From: Mucilaginibacter lappiensis
Lineage (GTDB): Bacteria; Bacteroidota; Bacteroidia; Sphingobacteriales; Sphingobacteriaceae
Direction of reading: 5' to 3'
Length of the DNA stretch: 64,000 nt
Assembly (NCBI RefSeq): GCF_900155965.1
Contig: NZ_FTMG01000001.1
Location: 248,001-312,000, forward strand
The translations under genes were made by a program, and so were the position numbers. The notes beneath the pieces were generated by a model. It worked only from the letters and a program-made list of their open reading frames with translations. It made no database searches and had not been told where the DNA came from. The stretch's first letter is position 1. Every line of letters begins with the position of its first letter. Below, piece after piece: positions 43,787 through 52,056 of this stretch.

Positions 43787-44851
43787 ATGAAAACGATTTT
43801 AACAGCATACAAAAAGAATGGTTTTGCTTTAAAAAACCATATTGTCATGGCACCGATGACCAGAAGTCGTGCTATTAATAACATTCCCAATGATTTAATG
43901 GCTACCTATTACAGCCAACGTGCAGGTGCTGGTTTGATCATCACCGAAGGAACCTCCCCTACACCCGAAGGTTTAGGATATCCCCGTATTCCGGGTGTTT
44001 ACGCAGATGAGCAGATTGATGGCTGGAAGAAAATAACCAAGAGGGTGCACGAGGCCGGCAGCAAAATTTTCCTTCAGCTGATGCATACCGGTCGTATCGG
44101 ACATATTGATAATTTACCCGAAGGATCCGTTCTGTCAGGCGCTTCGGCTATAAGAGCCGCTGGGCAAATTTATACCGATACAGCAGGGATGCAGGATCAT
44201 TCGGAACCCACTGCATTAACAACCGATGGTATAAAAACTATTATAGAAGGTTATGTTAAAGCGGCAAAAAATGCCATAGGAGCCGGTTTTGATGGCGTGG
44301 AACTACATGCTGCCAACGGGTATTTATTGGAGCAGTTTTTAAACCCCAACGTAAACAATCGTACCGATGGATATGGCGGCAGTATAATTAACCGTGCCAG
44401 GCTCACTGTTGAAGTTGCAGAACAAGTTGCAGCAGCTATTGGTAAAGAAAAAGTGGGTATCCGTTTTTCACCATTCTCCACCCTGGGCGATCTTCAAGCT
44501 TACGATGAAGCCGAGGTTCATGAAACCTATACTCATCTAACAAAAGCTATGGATCAATTTGATATACAGTATATTCATATTTCTTCAAACCCTGGCATAC
44601 CGCAAAAAACCTTTGATATCATCCGTTCTAATTTTTCGAACACCATTATTTTATGTAACGGCTTCACTGCAGAAACAGCTGAAGATCAGCTTCACAAAGG
44701 ATTTGCCGACCTGGTGGCTTTTGGCAGAAGTTTTTTAGCCACCCCCGATTTTGTAACCCGTATTGAAAAAGGCCATTTATTGAACCAGGTTGATTTTGCT
44801 ACGCTTTACACACCTGGGGAAAAAGGGTATATAGATTATCCAACACTTTAA
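43787..44851 (+). CDS. Old yellow enzyme-type NADH:flavin oxidoreductase (alkene reductase)
   Basis: 354 residues from ATG 43787 (MKTILTAYKKNGFALKN); an in-frame GTG at 43733 would add 18 residues outside the family pattern. TIM-barrel FMN enzyme: NHIVMAPMTRSRA, FLQLMHTGRIGH, VELHAANGYLLEQFLNPNVN and GFADLVAFGRSFLATPDF. It reduces activated C=C bonds in enones or nitro compounds. The cupin gene follows 51 bases later. Confidence 0.94.
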   Translation: MKTILTAYKKNGFALKNHIVMAPMTRSRAINNIPNDLMATYYSQRAGAGLIITEGTSPTPEGLGYPRIPGVYADEQIDGWKKITKRVHEAGSKIFLQLMHTGRIGHIDNLPEGSVLSGASAIRAAGQIYTDTAGMQDHSEPTALTTDGIKTIIEGYVKAAKNAIGAGFDGVELHAANGYLLEQFLNPNVNNRTDGYGGSIINRARLTVEVAEQVAAAIGKEKVGIRFSPFSTLGDLQAYDEAEVHETYTHLTKAMDQFDIQYIHISSNPGIPQKTFDIIRSNFSNTIILCNGFTAETAEDQLHKGFADLVAFGRSFLATPDFVTRIEKGHLLNQVDFATLYTPGEKGYIDYPTL

Positions 44852-44902
44852 AAATAAGTAAGATATATTTAAGGTAATAATTAACACTAAAACCATTTCG
44901 TA

Positions 44903-45394
44903 ATGACAAACCATATAACAATCGTAAACGAAGATCAGGGAGAAAGCCTTTCTGTAGTGGGTGATGCCTATCGCATCCTAATTTCTGGCAAACAAACCGG
45001 AGGGGCTTATGCTGTTATTGATATGCTTGTGCCACCAGGAGGTGGTCCGGGTCCGCATGCCCACGCGGATATGCAGGAATTATTTTATGTAGTAGACGGT
45101 GAAATAGAATTTAAGACCGAAAAAGGAAAATACACTGCGAAAAAAGGTGCCTTTGTAAATGTCCCCAAAGGTGGAGACGTACATTGTTTTAAAAATACGA
45201 GCGGTGAAGTGGCCCATATGCTGTGTACCGTTATCCCCGCCGGTCTGGATGCCTTTTTTGAAGAAATAGGGACCCCGGTTGCGGCAGGCACATTTTTACC
45301 GCCACCTGTTCTGACTGATGAGGATCTGCACCGGCTAAAACAACTGGCAGAAAAATATGGTCAAAAGCTATATCCTCCGGATTATTTAGATTAA
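44903..45394 (+). CDS. Cupin domain protein
   Basis: 163 residues, a single small cupin. Metal-site motif GPGPHAHADMQELFYVVDGEIEF (His, His, Glu) and second half FVNVPKGGDVHCFKN. Predicted cytoplasmic; a role in sugar or aromatic metabolism is usual for this fold, but nothing in the sequence fixes it. It is probably cotranscribed with the upstream old yellow enzyme. Confidence 0.9.
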   Translation: MTNHITIVNEDQGESLSVVGDAYRILISGKQTGGAYAVIDMLVPPGGGPGPHAHADMQELFYVVDGEIEFKTEKGKYTAKKGAFVNVPKGGDVHCFKNTSGEVAHMLCTVIPAGLDAFFEEIGTPVAAGTFLPPPVLTDEDLHRLKQLAEKYGQKLYPPDYLD

Positions 45395-45439
45395 AAAATA
45401 AAAAAGTCACTAACAAATGGATAGTGACTTTTTTATTTT
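45395..45439. terminator. Bidirectional terminator between the cupin and SDR genes
   Basis: Perfect 18-bp stem AAAATAAAAAAGTCACTA (45395-45412) with its reverse complement 45422-45439, loop ACAAATGGA. A-rich and T-rich flanks let it serve both converging genes. Confidence 0.85.
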
Positions 45440-45455
45440 CAACCTTCCACAAAAA

Positions 45456-46208
45456 TCAGAAAGCATAATGACGCATCCCCCCGTCCACAACACCAACAGT
45501 ACCGGTGATATATTTTGCCCGGGGCGATACCAGGAAGGTAGCCATATTGGCTATGTCCTGTGGTTCACCAAAATCGCCCAGGGGTATTTCACGGGCGGCA
45601 AATTCCTTGCGTGCTTCTGCGGTAAAATTGCGGCGCACATTAGCCGTATCCAAAAGGCCAGGCTGAAGACAGTTGATCCGGATGCCATACTTACCCAATT
45701 GTCCCGACAGCTGCTTTGACCACATTACTATACTCGCCTTAGCAACCGCCGAAACATTAACACTACGCAGCTCATAAGTACTGGTGATATTTAGGATGCA
45801 ACCCTGCTTGCGCTCCATAAAATGAGGTAATAATTGCTGGGTCAATTGCCGGTGACAGTCAAAATCCATCGTCATCGACTCGTTCCAGGCCTCCTCCGCC
45901 CCGATAACCTCCAAGGGCTGGCTGCGCCCAGTATTATTGATCAGAATATCAACCTGTCCCAGACTTGATAATGCTACTTCAGCAATTTTCTGCGGGGCAT
46001 CAGGTGCAACAAAGTCCTGTATCAATATCATCGGCTCCACGCCTCCTGCAGCTACTACTTCTTTCTGAAGGCTTTTTAGTAATTCCTCATTTCGGGCGGC
46101 AGCCAGTACTTTTACACCTTCTATAGCTAATTCTTTTGCAATTGCCCGACCTAGTCCCTGGCTAGCGCCAGTAACTACCGCGGTTTTTCCTTTTAAATAC
46201 AGATCCAT
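45456..46208 (-). CDS. Short-chain dehydrogenase/reductase
   Basis: 250 residues, classical SDR. NAD(P) motif TGASQGLGRAIA (residues 13-24), LINNTGRSQP, and a final CQPG stretch (NCLQPGLLDTANVRR). The catalytic Tyr-x3-Lys position reads TYELRSVNVSAVAKAS, so the usual YxxxK is not clear, with Tyr in STYELRS and Lys in VAKAS. It lies opposite the HxlR gene; the two starts are 109 bases apart. -7-like TAATTTTG (46247-46254, minus strand) precedes it. Confidence 0.9.
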   Translation of the reverse strand: MDLYLKGKTAVVTGASQGLGRAIAKELAIEGVKVLAAARNEELLKSLQKEVVAAGGVEPMILIQDFVAPDAPQKIAEVALSSLGQVDILINNTGRSQPLEVIGAEEAWNESMTMDFDCHRQLTQQLLPHFMERKQGCILNITSTYELRSVNVSAVAKASIVMWSKQLSGQLGKYGIRINCLQPGLLDTANVRRNFTAEARKEFAAREIPLGDFGEPQDIANMATFLVSPRAKYITGTVGVVDGGMRHYAF

Positions 46209-46279
46209 AATTTTATACTATTATCTTTTGTTAAAAATTTCTTTGGCAAAATTAACGGGCGGCATTAAATTTACAGGGT

Positions 46280-46295
46280 ATACGATTAATTGTAT
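46280..46295. promoter_or_regulatory. Candidate operator palindrome between SDR and HxlR genes
   Basis: ATACGATTAATTGTAT, a 16-bp palindrome with a single mismatched pair (G-T). It lies in the 109-base divergent region and would fit an HxlR dimer site. The assignment is inference. Confidence 0.4.
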
Positions 46296-46317
46296 GGTAC
46301 TAACAAAAAAGTAACTA

Positions 46318-46680
46318 ATGGCAGGCAGAAAGCAAAATTCAACCTATACCCGTAATGAAGTATGCATTATCGATTGTGACCTTACCTATGCTGTGCATAA
46401 GCTGGGAGGCCGCTGGAAATTATTGATACTGGATAAGCTATGCAAAAAGAAAATGAGATTCAATGAGATCAAAAAAGAGTTTTCCTATATATCTGAACGC
46501 ATGCTAACCTTACAATTGCGGGCGCTGGAAGAGGACGGTCTGATTATAAGAACCGTTTTTGCCGAAGTTCCGCCAAGGGTTGAATATGAACTTACAGAAA
46601 TGGCCTTTGAACTGGGCCCCATCCTGAAACAACTAAGTGACTGGGGTGGCAAACAAAGGAGTTCGGTAAAGAAAGACTAA
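46318..46680 (+). CDS. HxlR-family winged-helix regulator
   Basis: 120 residues, single winged helix-turn-helix domain: YAVHKLGGRWKLLILDKLCKKK, MRFNEIKKEFSYISERMLTLQLRALEEDGLI and VEYELTEMAFELGPIL. One Cys (Cys18, in EVCIIDCDLTY) near the N-terminus, with another at residue 21, is of interest because some family members sense thiol-reactive compounds. Divergent from the SDR gene, which is its likely target. Confidence 0.92.
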   Translation: MAGRKQNSTYTRNEVCIIDCDLTYAVHKLGGRWKLLILDKLCKKKMRFNEIKKEFSYISERMLTLQLRALEEDGLIIRTVFAEVPPRVEYELTEMAFELGPILKQLSDWGGKQRSSVKKD

Positions 46681-46785
46681 ATTCGTTCAGATCATCTCCA
46701 TTTTATAATTGCTGTTTTTATATTTACCTGAATTAGTAAAAAATAATGTACCCAGCACCTAAACTAGATATTACCGTTCTGACAG

Positions 46786-47847
46786 ATGAAATTTAATCAG
46801 GAGAGTGCTCAGGATGCGCCGCAAAACATAACCTGGATAAATAATTTACGATTGATAGCCATGTTTGCGGTGGTGGTGTTACACACTGCCTCGCCCCTAC
46901 TTTTTTATCACGAAGGAAACTCCATGCAGGATTGGCTGGTTGCTGATATATACAATGCATTGGTACGTTTTGCCGTACCGGTTTTTGTAATGATAACCGG
47001 TGCTTTATTGCTTCACCGGGATTATGAATTGGGTGATTTTTTGAAGAAACGACTTGGCAGACTTATACTACCATTCCTTTTCTGGAGCACGGTGTATGTG
47101 CTTTACAGATGCTATAACGAAGAGTTTGCTTTTACGGACAGCGTTTGGGCAAACACCCGACTGATCTTGCTTCAGTTTCAAACAGGAGCCTATTATCACC
47201 TCTGGTATGTATATTTATTGATAGGCCTGTACTTGTTTATACCTATTATCGGCAAATTTGTAAAGCAGGCGTCGGAAAAAGAGCTACTATATTTTCTCGG
47301 CATCTGGTTTATAACAGTAATAGTCAGCAAGCCCTATTTAAGTAGCTTTGATACTGCTATCGACCTTCACAATTTTACGGGGTATATAGGGTACCTGATA
47401 CTGGGTTATTATCTTACTTATAAAAAATTCCATATTCGTGGCTTAGTATATATCGCGGCAGCATCTTTCATTGTGATCGCATTAATCATTATTGCGGGCA
47501 CCCACCATCTGCTGTTAAAAAATCATGACCTAAGCACATTCTTTTATGAACCGATAAGCCCATTCATCATCCTGCTTTCGGCAAGCGCATTTTTGACCGC
47601 TAAACATACTGTGGTGAAGTTAAATCCTGCTTTGAATAAAATAGCCCAAAATGCCGGACAATTTACGCTGGGGATCTATTTCAGTCATGCGTTGATATTA
47701 ACCCTTTTTGACCTGACCGAAATTAATTACGCTATTTTCACTCCAGTATTAAGCATTCCCGCTATAGCCGTGTCATGCTTTTTACTATCGTGGCTTTTAG
47801 TTTATGTAATGAGTAAAATACCCTTTATAAAACGTCTTGTTGGATAG
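46786..47847 (+). CDS. Acyltransferase 3-family membrane protein
   Basis: 353 residues, about ten membrane helices. Family start: ITWINNLRLIAMFAVVVLHTASPLL, with the catalytic His in VVLHTASP, then FAVPVFVMITGALLL and RLGRLILPFLFWST. It transfers acyl groups to cell-surface sugars (OafA/WecH-like). No glycan genes flank it. It ends 89 bases before the tmRNA gene. Confidence 0.9.
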   Translation: MKFNQESAQDAPQNITWINNLRLIAMFAVVVLHTASPLLFYHEGNSMQDWLVADIYNALVRFAVPVFVMITGALLLHRDYELGDFLKKRLGRLILPFLFWSTVYVLYRCYNEEFAFTDSVWANTRLILLQFQTGAYYHLWYVYLLIGLYLFIPIIGKFVKQASEKELLYFLGIWFITVIVSKPYLSSFDTAIDLHNFTGYIGYLILGYYLTYKKFHIRGLVYIAAASFIVIALIIIAGTHHLLLKNHDLSTFFYEPISPFIILLSASAFLTAKHTVVKLNPALNKIAQNAGQFTLGIYFSHALILTLFDLTEINYAIFTPVLSIPAIAVSCFLLSWLLVYVMSKIPFIKRLVG

Positions 47848-47878
47848 AAGAGATTCGTTAACTGCAAACTATTTTCTG

Positions 47879-47886
47879 TATATTTG
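47879..47886 (+). promoter_or_regulatory. Candidate -7 box of the tmRNA promoter
   Basis: TATATTTG fits TAnnTTTG exactly, about 50 bases before the mature tmRNA 5' end. It is flanked by the direct repeat TTAACTGCAAACT at 47858-47870 and 47892-47904. Confidence 0.5.
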
Positions 47887-47936
47887 TACCCTTAACTGCA
47901 AACTGCCCACTGGCTAATGCAAACTCTAATAAAAAT

Positions 47937-48304
47937 GGGGTCGACCGGAATTGACAGGATGGAGATAAGTAAGTAAGCATGCAGCGCGTTGGGTGAATTA
48001 GCGCTTAAATCTGAACGCTCAAACTTACAAATGGCGAAAATAACTACGCCTTAGCTGCTTAATTTAGAATTAACTAGCTTTTGTCCCGCCGGTTTTCCGT
48101 TCTGTTGAATCGGCAATCGGGGCATCGAAAAACGGAACTGGCCAGCTTAATGGTGTGCATAGCAGGCGAGATAAAGCACCTAAGGAAGACGGTACAGGTA
48201 AGCGACTGACCTTCCCCTTCCCTACAATTAAACAGAAGCTAAGCATGTAGAAAGCTTACCTTATACCATGTTTGGACGAGGGTTCGAATCCCTCCGGCTC
48301 CACC
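47937..48304 (+). ncRNA. ssrA: tmRNA (trans-translation, ssrA)
   Basis: Rescues stalled ribosomes together with SmpB. The 5' GGGGTCG pairs with 3' CGGCTCC to form the acceptor stem, and the T arm is GAGGGTTCGAATCCCTC. CCA is not fully encoded. The tag frame runs 48033-48062 and reads GENNYALAA followed by TAA, typical for this phylum. Length about 368 bases. The gene is the integration site of the following mobile element; its 3' end is overlapped on the minus strand by the recombinase frame. Confidence 0.95.
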
Positions 48305-49816
48305 CGAAGGGATAATCGTTAGATTATCCCTTTTTTTATCGATTTCAAGCAATCCCTTTTCTTTCATTATCAGATAGTTACGATCTAATCCTTGTAACAT
48401 AGACTGTGTTCGATAGATGCCATTTTGGTAGTATAAGTTGCTGTCGAACACGGCAGAAACGAGTGCTCGTTTTCTAATCGTATCTGATAATTCATAAATA
48501 CCCCTCATGTCATTAAGCTTGTGAATATGATCCTGAAACAATTTCAATCCTTCAGACATATTTTTGCCCAATCGTTCAATGATGGCTCGTAGGGTAAATA
48601 TTTCACCATTGTAGGAAGATGACCAACGTTCATAAGTATCACGACCAATTTGGTTACTGATCCACTTTTCCTCCACTGCATAAAGTTTCTCTTGCACCTT
48701 CTCCAAATCTTCCTTTTTTTGCTTAGCCACCTCCTGATTCTGCTTAAATTTATCGTTCAAAGAAGCTTCTGCGCTTTCTTTTATAAACTTGATTTCATTC
48801 ATTGGTAAACTCATCAGCTCATAAATTTGAAGAAGCTGATCATGTGCCTTCACAGCGCTGAGATTAAGGTGCTTGGAAAACTTACATTTATAATAATAGT
48901 ACCAATTATTGTTCCTGTTTTTGGAAGGAGCCCCAGTCAAGGGCTGACCACAGTGGCATTTTAATATACCCCTTAATGGAATTTCATCATCGAGAGTTTT
49001 TTTACTCCTATCAGGCTTTTGCATTTTTTTCTGAACGGTATCCCAAGTCAATTTATCAATAATAGGCTCATGCCTTGCCGGAAAAATTCCGCCAGGGTAT
49101 TCTTTAAAGGGTTTTACTTTAACCAAACCAGCATAGGCAGCATTTGAAAGTATTCTTTCAATTGCCACATTGCCTTTTCGATTGAAGCCCATTTGAAATA
49201 CCTGTTCCTTTATAATGTTTAACGGAACATTCCGCAGATAATTCTGGAAAATAAAAAGCACGATTTTAGCTTGTTCCTCTACGATTTCTAGTGTACGCTC
49301 CTTTCCGTCACCAATTTTTTTGTAGCCGAATGGTGGAAGATTACTTAAAAACCGTCCCTCCTTCGCACGGGCAGTATAATTACCCCCGCGAATTTTTATG
49401 CTTCGGTTAATATTATCTTCTTCGGCAAGCAAGAGTTGAAGACCTGTGCGGAAGTAACTTCCTGGCGTGTCATAATCAAAAATAATCCCTTCCGTAACGC
49501 TGACAATTTGAATGTTGTATTTACGCTGAAGTGTTTTGACAAGGGTCATGGCTTCACCTGCATCGCGGCTGAATCTATCTAATTGATCGACAATCAAATA
49601 ATCTACATCCTTTTGATGCTTCTTAATAAACTCCGTTAATTTAATAAAATCGGGACGATCAAACGTCTTTGCGCTATGTCCCCTGTCTATAAATGTGTCA
49701 ACTAATATAATTTTATTGTATTCAATATATTGATCAGTGTAAAGTTCCTGGCGCTCAACGGATCCGTTACTTTGTCCAAGGTTACTGAATCTCAAATATC
49801 TAATTGCTCGTTTCAT
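48239..49816 (-). CDS. Large serine recombinase/integrase
   Basis: 525 residues. Resolvase domain (about 1-145) with nucleophile Ser11 in RYLRFSNLGQS and the DQLDRFSRD motif; a recombinase domain (about 165-290); a zinc-ribbon-like part (GILKCHCGQPLTGAPSK, then YYYYKCKF) and a coiled coil (about 355-430). It catalyses insertion and excision of the element. The last 21 codons (residues 505-525, GGAGGIRTLVQ...) lie exactly antisense to tmRNA bases 48242-48304, and the eight before them run through the tmRNA terminator hairpin, so the present C-terminus and stop come from the chromosomal target. Start ATG 49816 overlaps the small upstream gene by 17 bases. Confidence 0.93.
   Translation of the reverse strand: MKRAIRYLRFSNLGQSNGSVERQELYTDQYIEYNKIILVDTFIDRGHSAKTFDRPDFIKLTEFIKKHQKDVDYLIVDQLDRFSRDAGEAMTLVKTLQRKYNIQIVSVTEGIIFDYDTPGSYFRTGLQLLLAEEDNINRSIKIRGGNYTARAKEGRFLSNLPPFGYKKIGDGKERTLEIVEEQAKIVLFIFQNYLRNVPLNIIKEQVFQMGFNRKGNVAIERILSNAAYAGLVKVKPFKEYPGGIFPARHEPIIDKLTWDTVQKKMQKPDRSKKTLDDEIPLRGILKCHCGQPLTGAPSKNRNNNWYYYYKCKFSKHLNLSAVKAHDQLLQIYELMSLPMNEIKFIKESAEASLNDKFKQNQEVAKQKKEDLEKVQEKLYAVEEKWISNQIGRDTYERWSSSYNGEIFTLRAIIERLGKNMSEGLKLFQDHIHKLNDMRGIYELSDTIRKRALVSAVFDSNLYYQNGIYRTQSMLQGLDRNYLIMKEKGLLEIDKKRDNLTIIPSGGAGGIRTLVQTWYKVSFLHA
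48307..48337 (+). terminator. Hairpin just after the tmRNA 3' end
   Basis: AAGGGATAATC (48307-48317), 4-base loop, GATTATCCCTT (48322-48332), then a T run to 48337. It fits a terminator for the tmRNA. Read on the minus strand it is coding sequence of the recombinase C-terminus. Confidence 0.8.
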
Positions 49817-50000
49817 ACAAATCTCTTAGGGTTGCTTCAACTATTATTTCTGCTATTAAATTTAGCAATTTTAATTTTTTTTCCCTATCATTCTCAGAAG
49901 TATTTTCATTTATTTGTTCATCCAATGACAACTTTGGGGTCTTCTTTTTTATTATCTCTCTTTTTTGTGTGGTCGACTTTTTGAGTGTTCTTTTGGACAT
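49800..50000 (-). CDS. Small charged protein upstream of the recombinase
   Basis: 66 residues, highly charged N-terminal half (MSKRTLKKSTTQKREIIKKK) followed by an acidic-basic helix (LDEQINENTSENDREKKLKL) and a short hydrophobic segment (LNLIAEIIVEATL). No family recognised. Its stop overlaps the recombinase start by 17 bases on the same strand, so the two are probably translationally coupled. Position and size would suit a recombination directionality factor or a small DNA-binding partner; that is a guess. Frames on the other strand in this place look like shadows. Confidence 0.45.
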   Translation of the reverse strand: MSKRTLKKSTTQKREIIKKKTPKLSLDEQINENTSENDREKKLKLLNLIAEIIVEATLRDLYETSN

Positions 50001-50074
50001 AAATAATTGTTAAAGTTCGAACCGCAATGCAGACCATTAATTCATTGCGCAAAGGTTATTTTTCAATAACAAAG

Positions 50075-50103
50075 AAATCCCTGCCGAGAAACGACAGGGA
50101 TTT
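50075..50103 (-). terminator. Terminator after the small membrane protein gene
   Basis: AAATCCCTG (50075-50083) / CAGGGATTT (50095-50103), 9-bp perfect arms. It lies after the minus-strand gene ending at 50140. Confidence 0.65.
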
Positions 50104-50139
50104 ATATTATTTTAATCGGATATTAAATCTTATTAATGT

Positions 50140-50418
50140 TCAATAATTCCTGTTAAAAGCCGAACTACGCATATATTCATTAAATCTGCGCTGGTATTCG
50201 CGTTCTTCATTTAATCTTCGATTAAGTACAACGCACCTCCATGCACATAGTCCGCATGCTATAAAAGCCACGGATAAGCAGGTCAAAGTTTCCTTTTGGG
50301 CTTCCGCTTTTGCAGCCTGGGTCATTTTTTGCTTGGTATTCTTCCTCCCTATTGCTCCGAAAAAGGCAAATGAGATAATCAAACAGGCTAATAATATATT
50401 ACGTACAATGGCTTTCAT
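50140..50418 (-). CDS. Hypothetical small membrane protein
   Basis: 92 residues from ATG 50418 (MKAIVRNILLACLIISFAFFGAIG); the GTG at 50421 would add one residue. One N-terminal hydrophobic segment and a second with cysteines (LSVAFIACGLCAWRCVVL, residues 48-65), then a charged tail with Arg-rich repeats (NRRLNEEREYQRRFNEYMRS). No family recognised; it sits in the mobile element next to a PH-type membrane protein. Confidence 0.55.
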   Translation of the reverse strand: MKAIVRNILLACLIISFAFFGAIGRKNTKQKMTQAAKAEAQKETLTCLSVAFIACGLCAWRCVVLNRRLNEEREYQRRFNEYMRSSAFNRNY

Positions 50419-50490
50419 CACACTGATTATTAATTAAAAATACTAAATTAATTAGTAAAATTAAAGTATTTTTAATTTAGTTTGTAAATT

Positions 50491-50820
50491 TTATTTTTTT
50501 TTCCGCGCTTCCTGCACCCTCTCGCGGATGATATCCGTGATATCCGATTCTGGGACACCCAGGAAGTGGATAACGGCATTTTCAGGATCCGTAGTTTTCA
50601 GGGTCAGGTACATCAGTCTGGCCAACTGTAAAATAAAAGACTGAGTAATAATATAGACCTTCACTCTGAACATTTCCACCTGATCAGTTATTTTAAAGAA
50701 AATACCGCTCGTTAACCGGATATACTCTGTAGTGATCAGATATTGAAAACTACGAATGTATAACAACCGGTACCAGGCTGCAACAGAAGCCGCAAGACTG
50801 AAAAGAATAACCTTCTTTTT
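50491..50820 (-). pseudogene. PH-domain (bPH2/YdbT-like) membrane protein, 5' end unclear or lost
   Basis: The frame reads up to an in-frame TGA at 50821-50823 without any ATG. The first usable start is the TTG at 50766, giving 91 residues, but the similarity begins earlier: KKVILFSLAASVAAWYRLLY is a membrane helix just before it. The remaining part matches bacterial PH-2 proteins: YLITTEYIRLTSGIFFKITDQ, VEMFRVKVYIITQSF, LTLKTTDPENAVIHFLGVPES, DIIRERVQEARKKK. The normal N-terminal membrane hairpin is missing or cut, so this is a truncated gene or one with an unusual start. Confidence 0.5.
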
Positions 50821-50920
50821 TCAGGTAACACAATATGTAGTTATAAATAGCAATCAATTTGTTCTATTTACAGTTTTGTAGGTCCAAATTGAAATTATGC
50901 CACCTGTTTTACTGTCTTGA

Positions 50921-50951
50921 GAAATCCGAAAATTGCATGTTTTCAGATTTC
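50921..50951 (-). terminator. Hairpin after the cysM gene
   Basis: GAAATCCGAAAA (50921-50932) / TTTTCAGATTTC (50940-50951), one mismatch. It lies just after the cysM stop on the minus strand, with no T run. Confidence 0.4.
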
Positions 50952-50962
50952 GGTAATTATCA

Positions 50963-51844
50963 CTAAATAACGTCGCCAAATAAATTTGAGCTTAAATACC
51001 GGTCGCCCCGGTCGCAGGCAATAAACACAATTACACCTTCTTCAATTTCATCTGCGACCTGGAGGGCAACGTGCAGCGCACCTCCGGTACTCATTCCGGC
51101 GAAAATGCCTTCATTCCTGGCCATCTGTCTCGTTCGCATTGTTGAATCCACTTCAGTTATATCGACAATGCGATCTACTTTGGACGGATCGAAGAACTTG
51201 GGCATGTATTCGGGTGACCAGCGTGGGATGCCCGGAATGGCTTCACCAATACCCGGCTGGCAACCGATAGCCTGAATAGCAGGGTTCTGCTCTTTCAAGA
51301 AAATAGAATTGCCCATGATCGTCCCTGTAGTTCCCATCGCACTTATAAAGTGGGTGATTTTGCCATTTGTATCTTTCCAGATTTCAGGAGCAGTTGATTT
51401 AATATGCGACTTATAGTTGTCGTCATTGTCAAATTGATTTAACAGAAAGTAACCCTCCTCGTCGGCTTTCTTTTGCGCATAGCGCCTCGATGCCTCCATA
51501 TCTTCCTGTAAAGTAAAGGTTGCTCCAAAGGCCTCTATGGCTAATGTACGCTCGCGGGTAGAATTAGCAGGCAAGACGATTTCCATTTGTAAACCGAACG
51601 TACTCGCGATCATCGCCAAAGCAATGCCTGTATTTCCGCTTGTTGCTTCTATCAGTTTGTCGCCTTTCTTCAATTCACCTCTTTCAATTGCCGATCGAAT
51701 CATATTCAATGCAGCTCGGTCTTTTACGGAACCAGCTGGGTTATTACCTTCCAATTTAGCAAAAATCTTTACGCCCGGTTTCAGGTTAAAGCTGGTTAGC
51801 TCAACCAATGGGGTATTACCGATTGTTTGAATGACATTTCTCAT
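50963..51844 (-). CDS. cysM: Cysteine synthase (CysM type)
   Basis: 293 residues, PLP enzyme of the beta-replacement family: makes cysteine from O-acetylserine and sulfide or thiosulfate. Motifs: TIGNTPLVEL, KLEGNNPAGSVKDRAALNM (PLP Lys in SVKDR), EATSGNTGIALA, MGTTGTIMG, GIPRWSPEYMP, CDRGDRYLS. The wording NNPAGSVKDRAAL and CDRGDRYLS favour CysM over CysK. It diverges from a MocR-type regulator with a 212-base gap; together they look like element cargo. Confidence 0.93.
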   Translation of the reverse strand: MRNVIQTIGNTPLVELTSFNLKPGVKIFAKLEGNNPAGSVKDRAALNMIRSAIERGELKKGDKLIEATSGNTGIALAMIASTFGLQMEIVLPANSTRERTLAIEAFGATFTLQEDMEASRRYAQKKADEEGYFLLNQFDNDDNYKSHIKSTAPEIWKDTNGKITHFISAMGTTGTIMGNSIFLKEQNPAIQAIGCQPGIGEAIPGIPRWSPEYMPKFFDPSKVDRIVDITEVDSTMRTRQMARNEGIFAGMSTGGALHVALQVADEIEEGVIVFIACDRGDRYLSSNLFGDVI

Positions 51845-51981
51845 CGTATATTGAATTAAGGGATTTTAAAATTTATGGTAATTATTAATTTAGGGACTAT
51901 TATATAGCAATAAAGCCAGTAATCCAACCGGCTAAGTGATAGGATTTACTATCGCCGCCGTTTTCATTCATTTTCATATTA

Positions 51982-52052
51982 CAAATGTAGACCAGTGTTT
52001 TTGCGGAATACAGTCCCAGTTTTTCTTTTTTTAATGGACACAGTTATATTTG
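51982..52052. promoter_or_regulatory. Divergent promoter region cysM / MocR
   Basis: Minus-strand TACATTTG (51982-51989) for cysM and plus-strand TATATTTG (52045-52052) for the regulator both fit TAnnTTTG. The latter ends 4 bases before ATG 52057, so that transcript is nearly or fully leaderless. Between them are CCAGTGTTTTT and CCAGTTTTT, imperfect direct repeats that could bind the MocR protein. Confidence 0.45.
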
Positions 52053-52056
52053 TACT

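Noticed and set aside
45417..45719. A 100-codon plus-strand frame opposite the SDR gene
   Set aside because: It lies inside the terminator and antisense to the clear SDR coding sequence.
49730..50013. Plus-strand frames opposite the recombinase start and the small gene
   Set aside because: AT-rich hydrophobic shadow of the minus-strand genes; no plausible start context.
50005..50035. GTTCGAACC as part of a tRNA
   Set aside because: No stems can be drawn around it, so no tRNA is supported.
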